Assembly: GCF_029784165.1 (NCBI RefSeq)
Contig: NC_073696.1
Coordinates: forward strand, 169,808,912-169,872,911
Length of the DNA stretch: 64,000 bases
Direction of reading: 5' to 3'
DNA from: Wyeomyia smithii
Taxonomy: Eukaryota > Arthropoda > Insecta > Diptera > Culicidae
The translations under genes were made by a program, and so were the position numbers. The notes beneath the pieces were generated by a model. It worked only from the letters and a program-made list of their open reading frames with translations, was not told where the DNA came from and searched no databases. How positions within the stretch are numbered: position 1 is the first letter of the stretch; each line of letters starts with the position of its first letter. This document shows, in pieces, positions 1-9,800 of this stretch.

Positions 1-2022
1 GTGAGCCTCTTGAAAGAGAAATTCGTCCCAATCGGTACTCATTTACATCCAGTTAGTGATAAATTCAGTTTGGTAGGGTTGAATAATGCACCAGTTAAAA
101 CTAGCGGTGTTTTCGAAACGAAATTGAACTGTGGAATCATTAGTTACAAAGTGGGTTTTTTGATTGTTCCTAATGACACAATGAAAATAAGTGGCCTAGT
201 TGGACGTAAATTTCTAAGAATGAACAATGTTGAGCTCATTAGAGTGGGCGGTGGTAAATACCAGATTGATGAACCTAATGTAAATAGTTTTGATGTTCTT
301 CTTATGTCAGAAGTGTGCGGGAGTGATTGCGACTTGTTTATAAATGACAATATCGAATTGGATGTTGGGAACAACAATGCAACCTTTGCATGTACCGAAA
401 GCCTGAATGGCCTATTTCATACCGAATATTTGACACGAAAAAGACCTGAACGACCAGTAGTTCAATATAGGCTTAAAGTTAGGTTGAGGGAGGATAAAGT
501 TTACCACGCCAAACCGCAACGTTTGTCCATGTTTGAACGCACAGAATTGAATAAGATGTTGGCGGAACTTCTTAGCTCAGGAGTTATTCGCGAGAGTAAT
601 TCTCCATATTCTAGCAGAGTTGTTTTAACGCGAAAAAAAAACGGTGCTTTTCGTTTATGTGTAAATTTTCGAGCCTTAAATAAGTTGGTGGAACGTGATC
701 ATTATCCGATCCCCGTAATTGAAGATCAGATTATGAAGTTGGCGGACAAACGTTACTTTACGTCGCTTGACTTGAAAAATGGTTTTCACCACATCGAAAT
801 AGAGGAAGAGTCGCGAAAATATTTTTCCTTCGTGGTGGAAGACGGTCAATATGAATATACCAGGATGCCCTTTGGTTATTGCAACGCCCCTGAAATTTTC
901 GTCCGGTTAATTAGCAAAATATTAGCTGAAAGTAAACTAAATTCGATTGAACTCGAGACATTGGCAATAGTCAATAGTCTAAAACGTTTTCGTAATTACT
1001 TATTTGGGCTTCGATTTCAAATAGTAACGGACTGTATCGCATTGCAAATGACCCTCAACAAGAAAAAGCTAAACCCCAAAATTGCCCGATGGGCCATGTT
1101 TATCGATCAATTTGATTATGAGATCGTCCACCGAGCAGGGGAAAAAATGAAACACGTTGATGCTTTGTCTAGAGTCTTTATTCATGCTATTGAAAGTGAT
1201 AAAAACGTTAAGTTTGACACAGAAGATAGTGCGCTATTCGTCAATCAGCTGAGGGATGCTAACATCCAGAAACTAAAGAAATCTTTAGAGAATGAACCGA
1301 GCGCTACGCATGAAATTATCGATGGTATTTTGTATAGAATAAGCGGAAAGAGACGTTTGTTGTTTGTGCCAAAAAATATGGAAAACTCGATTCTATTTAA
1401 ATACCATAATGAGCTAGGACATTTCGGAATCGAAAAGGTTGCTCACATGATAAATCGAAACTTTTACATTACAGGATTACACGATAAACTAAAAAATCAT
1501 ATATCTCAGTGCATAACGTGTATTGAATACAATCCTAAATAACGAAAACTTGATGGTTATCTGCAAATTTATGAGAAACCGAATAAGCCTTTTCAAACGG
1601 TACATGTAGACCATCTCGGTCCATTAGAAAAGTCAAAGGGAAAAAACATGCATATTTTTGCTATCTGCGATGGTTGCACAAAGTTCATTAAATTGTATGC
1701 CGTAAAGACAACTAACGCAAAGGAAGTAATGAAATGCCTCAAATCCTACTTTCTTGCATATTCAGTTCCAAAAGTAATAGTGTCTGACCGTGGGTCAGCA
1801 TTTACGTCGAAAGATTTCAAATCATTCGCTAACGACCACGGATTCTATCACGTCCAAGTAGCCACGGCTTGTCCTAAGTCCAACGGTCAGATGGAGCGGT
1901 ATAACCGAACATTGATTCCACTACTGGCTAAATTAACAGAAGAGAATAAAATACAATGGGATAATATCCTATATAAGGCAGAATTTCTATTAAACAACAC
2001 ATATAACCGCGCGATTAACGCG
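1..2022 (+). pseudogene. gypsy pol: RT (deleted active site), RNase H, integrase
   Basis: The frame is open from position 1 to a TAA at 1540-1542 and continues in the same frame to about 2022. Residues about 60-90 look like the end of a retropepsin domain. RT runs from about residue 150; it keeps CVNFRALN, SLDLKNGFHHI and RMPFGYCNAPEIF. It then jumps directly into RNase H (SIELETLAIVNSLKRFRNY, residue about 316), so the RT YxDD box and the start of RNase H are deleted. An H2C2 finger (HNELGHFG...CITC) ends near 1527. After the stop comes the integrase core: first Asp at 1609-1611, then SDRGS and GQMERYN. No active enzyme can be made. Confidence 0.88.
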
Positions 2023-2023
2023 A

Positions 2024-2324
2024 TTGTTGTATTCCTGAACACGCTTCACGTTAGCCGCTGCATGTTGTCGAATTTCGAGTAGATTACGTTCGTCCTCATC
2101 ATTCAGTTCAGCCATGTACTCAAGATACCGTTTCTCTACAGATAATCGTTGAACTTCACCAAAAAGTTCCATCTCGTCTACTTTTTGGTGAAGTTCAACG
2201 ATTATCTGTAGAGAAACGGTATCTTGAGTACATGGCTGAACTGAATGATGAGGACGAACGTAATCTACTCGAAATTCGACAAAATGCAGCGGCTAACGTG
2301 AAGCGTGTTCAGGAATACAACAAA
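2024..2324. repeat. 143-bp inverted duplication inside gypsy integrase
   Basis: Bases 2024-2166 are the near-perfect reverse complement of 2181-2324, with a 14-bp spacer. The right arm carries the sense integrase C-terminal codons (ELNDEDERNLLEI); the left arm is the same codons flipped. This is a local inverted duplication of element sequence, not a terminal repeat, and would fold into a long hairpin if transcribed. The few mismatches suggest it is fairly recent. Confidence 0.93.
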
Positions 2325-2621
2325 CAATATTACGATAGCAGAGTTACGAATAATACGATTTATAAAGAAGATGATTTGGTCGTTATTAGAAATGTAGGAT
2401 CAGTGGGAGAAAACCAATAATTAAAACCAAAATACAAGGGACCATATATAGTCAGAAAAGTTCTAGATCGCAATAGATACGTGTTATCCGATGTGGAAGG
2501 CTTCCAAGTAACAAATCGCCCGTTTTTAGGAATTTCCGACCCGAGTAATATGAAACTATACCAGAAAGCTACTTTGGCTGACAGTTCTTTGGTTGAGAGT
2601 AGCACTGACGAATCTAGTTAA
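2181..2621 (+). pseudogene. gypsy pol C-terminal tail
   Basis: This resumes the integrase C-terminus after the inverted duplication. The frame runs to a TAA at 2418-2420, where the motif PKYKGPYIV continues at once in the same frame, and stops finally at 2619-2621. The PKYKGPY motif is typical of the chromodomain-like/GPY-F region at the end of gypsy integrases. The 70 bp between the last stop and the LTR has no obvious polypurine tract. Confidence 0.75.
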
Positions 2622-2690
2622 ACGTATTTAAGATGAGCAAGTTGAAAACTTCTTTTATTGAGGTCAATAAAATGGTCAGGATGGTCGAAC

Positions 2691-2909
2691 TGTAGTAGAG
2701 GAAAAAAAATAATAACCCTGTTATAGAACAGACTTAATCAAATATAATTACAACCCTGTTATGTCGCAGTAGCTATATTCTAGCAGTTACAGCAGTTTAA
2801 AAATAAGAGAACAAAGAAAACGGTTTTTCTTCAGAACTAATACGTTTTTTGTGAGAAGCTGTAATAAATAAAAGTTGTCCCGTAAAGTAGTTTTTTTTTC
2901 GCCCCTACA
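2691..2909 (+). repeat. candidate 3' LTR of the gypsy element
   Basis: The segment starts TGTAGTAG and ends CCCCTACA, giving the TG...CA ends and a short inverted terminus (TGTAG/CTACA). It contains an AATAAA signal near 2868. The Mag-like gypsy at 41981 has LTRs with the same kind of ends (TGTAGTA...TACTACA). The matching 5' LTR lies outside the window, so the boundaries are inferred. Confidence 0.6.
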
Positions 2910-2982
2910 ATTTCAGGTTAAAATTTGTTTATATTACAACTACTTTTCAAGCGGACAAGTTAAAAAGTTTATATCATGAAAC

Positions 2983-3825
2983 GGGGTGAAATTGATCAAT
3001 TTTTATAACAATTTCCAATTAACTAGCTTCATGGACATTTTTCCCAAAATAGTATAATTTTAAAACAAGTACTGGTATTTGCTTCAGGAAACCTCTATGG
3101 CTATTGGTGAAATTTCTATCGTCTACTTCATGGAATAAATGTGATAATTCTATAAGGTACTATGAGGTAAATTGGGGTGAAATTGATCACCATTGAAATC
3201 CATACGTTCTTTTGGCAATGTGATTTTTTTTCGATATGCTAAAGATAAATGGTGATTTCTGTACTGAAAAATATCATTTACAGTTAGTTTGGAAACAAAA
3301 ATAACGATATTTCAGGTTAAAATTTGTTTATTTTGGTTCACGAGCTGCTAGTTGCTAAAGTTGCTCTTATTTGATCGTCGTTAGACCGATTTCAATTCGG
3401 TTTGTTGCTCAAAAACTAGCTCTGAAAATAAAATCTTTGTGGTTTCCTGCGAATTCATCAGTATTTCTTCAATGGTATGGAATGATCGTTGTTGAAAATT
3501 ACATTTTTGAGCTTTTATCAAACTTTACTCACTTCTCCAAATTTAACGTAATTAACCCTCAACTAAGATTTCTTTAAGCAAATTCAATATTTTTTTTTGT
3601 TATTTGGAAAGTTGTTTGATCAAATTTGATTGAGTTTTCACTGAGTTAGAAGAATTTTTCGAAAACATGAAAAATTGCATCGGGCATGCAAGGGTTAACT
3701 TTGACAGGTATGTGAATCATGCAAAAGTTGCATTTAAGGACACGTTAACATTGCCTAGTGTTGTAAAAGCAATATCTTTTGATTAGTATTTTTATCACGA
3801 ATTTTCAGGTGATCAATTTCACCCC
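2983..3825. mobile_element. TIR element with GGGGTGAAATTGATCA ends
   Basis: The left end reads GGGGTGAAATTGATCA and the right end is its reverse complement (TGATCAATTTCACCCC). A third copy of the motif lies inside at 3174-3189 in direct orientation. No coding sequence is visible in the 843 bp, so this is a non-autonomous element. A 21-base direct repeat (starting TTTCAGGTTAAAATT) occurs at 2911 and 3311. No target-site duplication was recognised. Confidence 0.65.
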
Positions 3826-4486
3826 ATTCCACGGTACCAAAGAGGCCGTCCACATTCCACGTGGAAAACTTATCCCCTTTCCGACCGGGCCCATATAATT
3901 GCGTAGGTAGAATCAACGCTAGTGTCAACATCGCAGCTGCTACGAAAAATAGAAAACCGGAGTAAGCAAGAGGTTTTATACAGGTAATGCTTCGATTTAG
4001 GTTTTGTTATCCATCATTTTTCACCTACACAATTGTATGGGCTCGGTCGGAAAGGGTTATGGGGGGTAGGAAGTACGCAAACGTCCACGCTCGTTCACGG
4101 AAGGGCGGACGAGGTAATAACGATGTCCACGTGGACACGTTTTTTTTTTTTCAAAAAAAATGAAAATCTGCCAAAAAATACATTATTAGCTTATAAAAAA
4201 TTTCTACAGATATTCTGGTTTTTGGAGTCATTGTCAACTATATTTGAGATAAATTGGAAATCATTTTATTTGTGACCTTTTCGTTTTAGTGGATTTTTTT
4301 TTGTCTAATTAGCAGAGGTACTTTGAAGTTTTTATAAGATAAATTCGAAATCATTTTCCATAAACTTTGTTTTAACTCTTCCAGGCACTTTCAACTAAGC
4401 ACACAGCTCAGTTTGGATTAAGTTTCGTCATAAATCTCACCTATCTAAAAACCACTTTTAACTAAATTTGGTACCAATTTTGGTCT

Positions 4487-4696
4487 GCTCCCAGATGGTC
4501 TCGAGGTACGATGCTGGCCTAACAAGCCAGTCGTTGTAGGTTCGAGTCTCGGCTCGGGAGAGACTGTTAGTGTCGTGGGATCGTAGCACTAGCCCCGCTA
4601 TTGTCCTGTACACTGAACAGTCGGCTGCGAAGTCTGTGTATAAATAAACAGAAGGTCAAGTTCCCAATCGGAATGTAGCACCAAGGCTTTGCTTTG
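4487..4696 (+). mobile_element. tRNA-derived SINE, copy 1, with TSD
   Basis: A 5' tRNA-like head (4488-4560) has an A-box-like GGTCTCGAGGTA and a B-box GGTTCGAGTCT, and an anticodon-arm-like stem CTGGC/GCCAG with loop CTAACAA. A non-tRNA body follows, ending ATGTAGCACCAAGGC. It is flanked by a 9-bp direct repeat TTTTGGTCT (4478-4486 and 4697-4705). Copies 2 and 3 lie at 13993 and 38517. A functional tRNA gene is ruled out by the mispaired head and attached body. Confidence 0.85.
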
Positions 4697-5350
4697 TTTT
4701 GGTCTTTTATTTTATTTAGAAAATTATTATTATTAGGCTAAATTTATTTATTTATTAGGCTAAATTTGAATCATTTTCTATTTGGACTTTTCCAAGAATT
4801 GCCCACGTTATCAATTTGAACCTAATTTATAATCATTTTTATTTTTGGTTCCAACTGGTTTAAAGTGATTTCCTTTTTATATGAATATTTTTATTCTTTT
4901 CGACTGCCGGTTTTTAGGAAAGTTTTTCTCCCTCAACTTTTGTATGCTTTCTTTCTTTCTTTTAGAGATGTTTAAATTTTTTTCAGGTTAGTTTGGGATA
5001 CATTTTCGACAGTAGTTTTTGGCTTTTTTCTGATGCTGCTGATTTTTTGGATTTTCATGTTTCCTTAGAACTTGTTGAACTGAAACTGAAAATATTTTTT
5101 TTTACTTTCTGTTTATCATGGTTTAAGTCAAAACATTTCATGTATTTTCAGTTAATTTTCGTTTATGTGTTATATTATAATTTTATTCTAACTTGTTAAA
5201 AAAACTCATGCGGCTTACATTAGCGGTTTTTTAGAAATTATTTCTGTTTTGACTATTTCATGGTTTCACGAATTTTTTGAATTATGTTTTGACTATTTTC
5301 TGTTTGGCTTTTAATTTTGTTTCACTAGAAGTCATTATAGAGTAGATCTC

Positions 5351-7269
5351 TTTACTTTTTACTTTTAAGGCGACAGACCGATTATCGATCCAGTGCCGAA
5401 TCCAGAATACGTCGCCATGTCCCTCGGTCTTGGGCTGCTATCCTCCAATCGCCCCTAACACCTATTTCGCGTGTATCCTCGTCGACAGCACACATCCAAC
5501 GAGTGCGGGGTCTACCCCGAAGTCGACCTCTATCGGGATTCCTGCTAAATATAGCCTCCGCTTGACGCTCATCCGGCATTCTCGCTACATGCCCAGCCCA
5601 CTGAAGCCTGCCGTGTTCTATCCGCTTGACTATATCCGCCAATTTGAATGCCTGGTACACTTTATGGTTCATGCGTCTGCGCCAAACACCATTTTCTAGT
5701 TTGCCGCCAAGGATTGAACGCAAAATCCTACGCTCAAAAACACCGAGAGCTCGCCGATCAACCTCTTTCAGCGTCCATGATTCATGGCCGTAGAGAGCCA
5801 CTGGAAGAAATAGTGTTTTATAGAACGCAAGTTTAGTACGGATTTGCAGACCGCGGGACCTTAGCTGGTTACGTAGTCCGTAAAAGGCCCTGTTTGCGGC
5901 TGCTATCCGCCTCTTTATCTCACGGCTAACCTCGTTGTCACATGTCACTAATGTTCTCAGGTAAATAAATTCGTCGACTACTTAAAATTTTCCCCCATCT
6001 AGCACCACCGCAGCACCAACCTCCGACGGACTACCACGCACTCTGCCAGCCACCATGTATTTCGTTTTGGCAGAGTTTATGACAAGCCCTAATCTCGCAG
6101 CTTCCCTTCTGAGAGGTCCGAAGGCCTCTTCCACAGCTCTACGGTTGATACCAATGATGTCGATATCGTCCGCAAAACCGAGGAGCATGTGCGACTTCGT
6201 AATTATGGTGCCGCTTCTCTGCACACCAGGCCTCCGTATAGCACCTTCCAATGCGATGTTGAACAATAAGTTCGTCAGCCCGTCACCCTGCTTCAAACCA
6301 TCTAACGTCACGAACGAGTCCGATATCTCACCGGCTATCCTGACGCTTGATGTAGAACCTTCAAGGGTGGCACGTATCAGCCTAATCAGCTTTGTTGGGA
6401 AGCCATGTTCAATCATAATCTGCCATAACTCATTTCTCTTGACTGAATCGTACGCTGCCCTGAAGTCTATGAACAGATGGTGCGTCTGCAAGTTGTATTC
6501 TCGAAATTTATCGAGGATTTGTCGCAAGGTAAACATTTGGTCCGTCGTGGAGCGTCCCCCTCGAAAACCGCATTGGTACTCGCCAACAAAGGTCTCCTGC
6601 AACGGCCTCAGTCTGTGGAATAGGATGCGGGAGAGAATTCTGTACACGGTATTGAGAAGAGTTATGCTCCGATAATTGCTACAGTCCAGGCGATGACCTT
6701 TTTTGTAGATCGGGCATATGAGACCCTCCAACCAGTCCGAGGGCAATTCTTCATCAGACCACACTCTCAGCATGATCCGATGGATGGCACGATACAACTG
6801 TTCGCTCCCGACTTTGGAGAGTTCGGCAGGAATGCCGTCCTTCCCGGCTGCCTTGCAGTTTCTCAGCTCTTTCACTGCTTTCTTCACCTCGTCCATGGAT
6901 GGTGGATCCACAGCTTGACCATCATTCTCAATAGTCATCCTGCTCCTTTCGACTCCACTGTTTCCCTCACCGTTCAACAGCACACTGAAGTGTTCCTTCC
7001 AACGCCTGGCCACCTCTGTTTTATCGGTTATCAGGTTCCCCTCCCTATCGTTGCACATGACAGGGGCTGACACGTTTCGATTCCTGACCGTTGACCTTCT
7101 TGTAGAAGCTCCTCGCATCGTGCCTGGAGAAGCAACCTTCCGCCTCCGCAAGAATGCGCTCCCAATGTTATCGTTGCTTCCGGCGATGGAGTCTCTTTTC
7201 AGCGGCTCTTGCATCTCGATATCTCCCTTGCTGTGACGAGTCACAGCCGTGGCCAACACGTGACCCCTG
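5351..7269 (-). mobile_element. 5'-truncated non-LTR retrotransposon (LINE) with 11-bp TSD
   Basis: The insertion is bounded by the perfect 11-bp repeat GAGTAGATCTC at 5340-5350 and 7270-7280. On the minus strand the 3' end, next to 5351, is the A-rich simple tail AAAAGTAAAAAGTAAA. The 5' end is truncated: no endonuclease domain is present. It sits in the large TIR element upstream of the Rop exon, in opposite orientation to Rop. Confidence 0.92.
5382..7262 (-). pseudogene. LINE ORF2 reverse transcriptase, broken
   Basis: The minus-strand frame gives an RT with LRNCKAAGKDGIPAEL, CSNYRSITLL, GEYQCGFRGGRSTTDQ, LFIDFRAAYDS, GLKQGDGLTNLLFN and the catalytic FADD in LLGFADDIDIIG. Past one in-frame TAA (5982-5984) it continues with the C-terminal region (LYGHESWTL, RLQWAGHVARMP). 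Upstream of about 7075 the family-like residues (RHDARSFYKKVN) lie in another frame, so there is a frameshift there. The Met at 7340 lies outside the insertion. The clade (I/Jockey/Loner-like or RTE-like) is not settled from the sequence alone. Confidence 0.88.
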
Positions 7270-8026
7270 GAGTAGATCTCAATATTGTGTATTTTTCTCG
7301 CGTTAGAAGTGTTCAATCTGTCAAAACATAAATTGTGCATATATTACTTATAGAGTCTTCTAACCTATAAAGACGTTGGCAAGTATTTGGATTTCTTCAC
7401 TGGCTTCAAGAGAAGTTATTAAATATTTTGCATCAACTAATAAAAGATCAATATTTCAGCTATTTGTTTCCAAAAATTTCCAGCAGCATTAATGTTTTTT
7501 TTTTGTTCTTAGTCTCTTCCAGCTTCGGAACCATTTACAGCATAATTAAGAGTCTATTTTTTCTAGTGCATTTCTCAGCCCTTTTAGGCTAAATTGTGAA
7601 TCAATTAATTTCATTCATGGCTTTTCTGGTCTAAGGAGCTGAATTTGAAATTATTTTTGTTATTTTTTTGCAATATGATTCATGTCCCTAAATAAACCAC
7701 AAAAACAAGCGTTTTTTGATATTTATTTGTATTTTTGTAAAAAAAATGTCCACGTTGACAAAGAGGAGAGAGGAGGGGGGGGGTTCATCAATGTACACGA
7801 TTGTCAACGAGGGGGGACGGGGGGAGGGTCTAAAACGACGGTTTTTCGGTTCGCGTGGAATGTGAACGGCCCCTAATTTATTCATATAAATTAATTCGCA
7901 ATTTGCGTTTTATAAGTACCGCTTTTGCCTTGCAGACATTGTTTTTCAGAAAAAAGACGTTGTTCTTATTGGAACGTTTTTGCATATAATCTCTATATTA
8001 TTATTTAATTACTATTTGACTTTCAG

Positions 8027-8211
8027 GGTAATCGAAAGAAAACTTACACTGTACCACGTAAAGAACGTATAAATGAACATACATACCAAATGTCTAGATG
8101 GACACCTGTCATAAAGGATATAATGGAGGATTCTATTGACAATAAATTGGACGAACGTCACTTTCCGTTTCTGGGTGGTAGAAAAACAGCGGGTTTCCAT
8201 GCACCCACAAG
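8027..8211 (+). CDS. Rop: Rop (Sec1/Munc18 family) internal exon
   Basis: Rop (Ras opposite) is the insect orthologue of Munc18-1/STXBP1, a cytosolic protein that binds syntaxin and the SNARE complex in synaptic-vesicle and general exocytosis. The exon has an acceptor TTTCAG (8021-8026) and a strong donor GTGAGT (8212-8217). Its 61 full codons include VPRKERI and YQMSRWTPVIKDIMED, the conserved C-terminal stretch of neuronal Sec1/Munc18 proteins. It ends with two bases of a Ser codon completed by the exon at 15181. It lies among transposons but has no stop or frameshift, consistent with selection. The upstream exons are not in the window as far as I can see. Confidence 0.94.
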
Positions 8212-8750
8212 GTGAGTTTAATTCTAATATTACTATTTACACATTGAAAATATTTTGACACTTCCACCATCACTAACGTCAAAACCAGCGAAGCAGACTT
8301 TAAGCTGAATATAAAGTATTGATTTTTTATCAAATGGTGATTGTATTCTAGGCAGGGTATCTAGCTTCTAGAAAAATCTGAAATCATCAGGGAGTTGATT
8401 TTATTTGGGAAAATCTATAAAAAGTCAATGATTTTTTTAAAACAATTTGAGGACTTTACTTTTTAGACAGAATTTTGTCTGAAAAATCGGGGTTCTGTAT
8501 CACCTCTTTGGATTTGAGATCAATTCCCTAGCACCATTTTTGGCGAGGCTGTGGAAAAATTTACCCTTCTGAAAAATCCTGAAAAGATCATGTAATTTTA
8601 TTTGTGAAGTTGACTAGACACCCTGCTAGAAAATGCCATCAAAATCAGATGGGCGCTCATCTAAGATTTGTCGAAGTTGTGATACGAAGTCCTCAATAGT
8701 ATAGATTCACCTAGTATAGTACTCTTCACTCTTCTCCTAATAAAGGATAA

Positions 8751-9712
8751 TTAGGGGGAATAGGGGCATAATGAGCACCCTAACTTGGTTGCTGATTTAA
8801 GCATGGAAAACGACAAAAATTTTAAGCTGTCTTCAGTGCAGAACTTGAATTACCTATCTATAATTAAAGGTACACTATTTACAAATTGAAAAAATTATCG
8901 TATAATGGTGAAGAACAAATTAGATTCATGCATCAAAAATTAGCAATCAGTCGATGTGTGGGGCACAATGAGCACCCCACTGGGGCATAATGAGCACCCA
9001 CGGGGTATAATGAGCACCCACGGGGTATACCGAACACTCTTATAGAACATATCTTGAAACTGTGTAGAAGTACAACTAATGGGTCAACGTTTGTCGCGGG
9101 ATGCCGTGATACTTGGCGGCTTGTTTCGTGAATGCCAATTCTGCCTGCAGTTCTTTTTCTGGCCGAGTCGGTCTCAAGGATTTTCTAATATATGCTCGCA
9201 CCATCACTGTAAACAAACACTGACTATGGAAACAGACAAACTCACAAGTCTATACTGAGATGAATTTCGAGTAAATTTATGTGACAAGGTGTGCTCATTT
9301 CACCCCACCTAAAGGTGACCATTACGCCCCTATCGAATAAGTTAAAGTTAACATGAGATTTTAATACTAATTATAGCTTAAAATCAAAACTTCAATGATG
9401 GTGAAATTTGGGGTACGACCCATATGTTATATTGATGTGTCTACATACTTGATTGAGCCATTTAAACGACCGTAGAAACTTATTTTGTAGTGCGCAATAA
9501 TAACAATTTTTCCAACATCCAGGAACCAAGTTGATTTTCTCAATATATTTCCCTATTTTAAACAGACAGACCACTTTTGTTCTACATTAAGAGATACTGT
9601 AGTAACTACGGAGGAGTTCCACATACCATATTGTATTATATATGCGTAGTTTCGCATAAAAGAGGGGTGCCCATTTCGCCCCGTGTGCTCATTATGCCCC
9701 TAATCCCCCTAA
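8751..9712. mobile_element. TIR element with GGGGCATAATGAGCAC ends, in Rop intron
   Basis: The left end TTAGGGGGAATAGGGGCATA and the right end (the complement of TTAGGGGGATTAGGGGCATA) form a TIR of about 28 bp with one mismatch. The motif GGGGCATAATGAGCACCC is repeated inside (around 8963-9030, four variants) and near the right end in inverted form (9295, 9670). No coding capacity is seen. TSD assignment is ambiguous (TTA/TAA). It has the same plan as the element at 2983. Confidence 0.8.
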
Positions 9713-9800
9713 TATTTCATTCGACGCGCTTAATATTCGGCTGAACGGCTGAATAGATTTTTAAGATGTTATTATTTGATTGATTTGAATTGATGGCGAA

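Larger units (their letters stand above)
1..2909 (+). mobile_element. Ty3/gypsy LTR retrotransposon, 5' part outside window
   Basis: Seen: reverse transcriptase, RNase H, H2C2 zinc-binding and integrase sequences follow one another on the plus strand, then a 219-bp candidate LTR (2691-2909). Domain order RT-RH-IN is the Ty3/gypsy order. The window cuts off gag and the protease active site. The copy is dead: RT has an internal deletion, pol has stop codons, and an inverted duplication splits the integrase C-terminus. Because the next coding exon downstream is an internal Rop exon, this element probably lies in an upstream Rop intron (inference). Confidence 0.85.
3842..7876. mobile_element. large TIR-bounded element with Harbinger-like ends
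   Basis: The left end (GGCCGTCCACATTCCACG from 3844) and the right end (CGTGGAATGTGAACGGCC, 7855-7872) are imperfect inverted repeats of about 25 bp. Further GTCCACG motifs lie near both ends (4122, 7747), as does G-rich DNA (7777-7830). A SINE and a LINE, each with its own TSD, are inserted in it; without them the element would be about 1.9 kb. The end sequence resembles the 147-bp TAA-flanked MITE at 46653, so a PIF/Harbinger relation is likely but inferred. Two separate elements is the alternative. Confidence 0.5.

Noticed and set aside
4488..4560. Possible tRNA gene
   Set aside because: A and B boxes are present but acceptor pairing is poor and a non-tRNA body and TSD follow; three copies in the window. 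It is a SINE head.
6055..7070. Plus-strand ORFs of 206 and 125 aa
   Set aside because: They lie antisense to a recognisable LINE RT with catalytic FADD; no domain of their own.
7271..7340. Met at 7340 as start of the LINE ORF
   Set aside because: It lies outside the TSD boundary, so those codons are flanking DNA.
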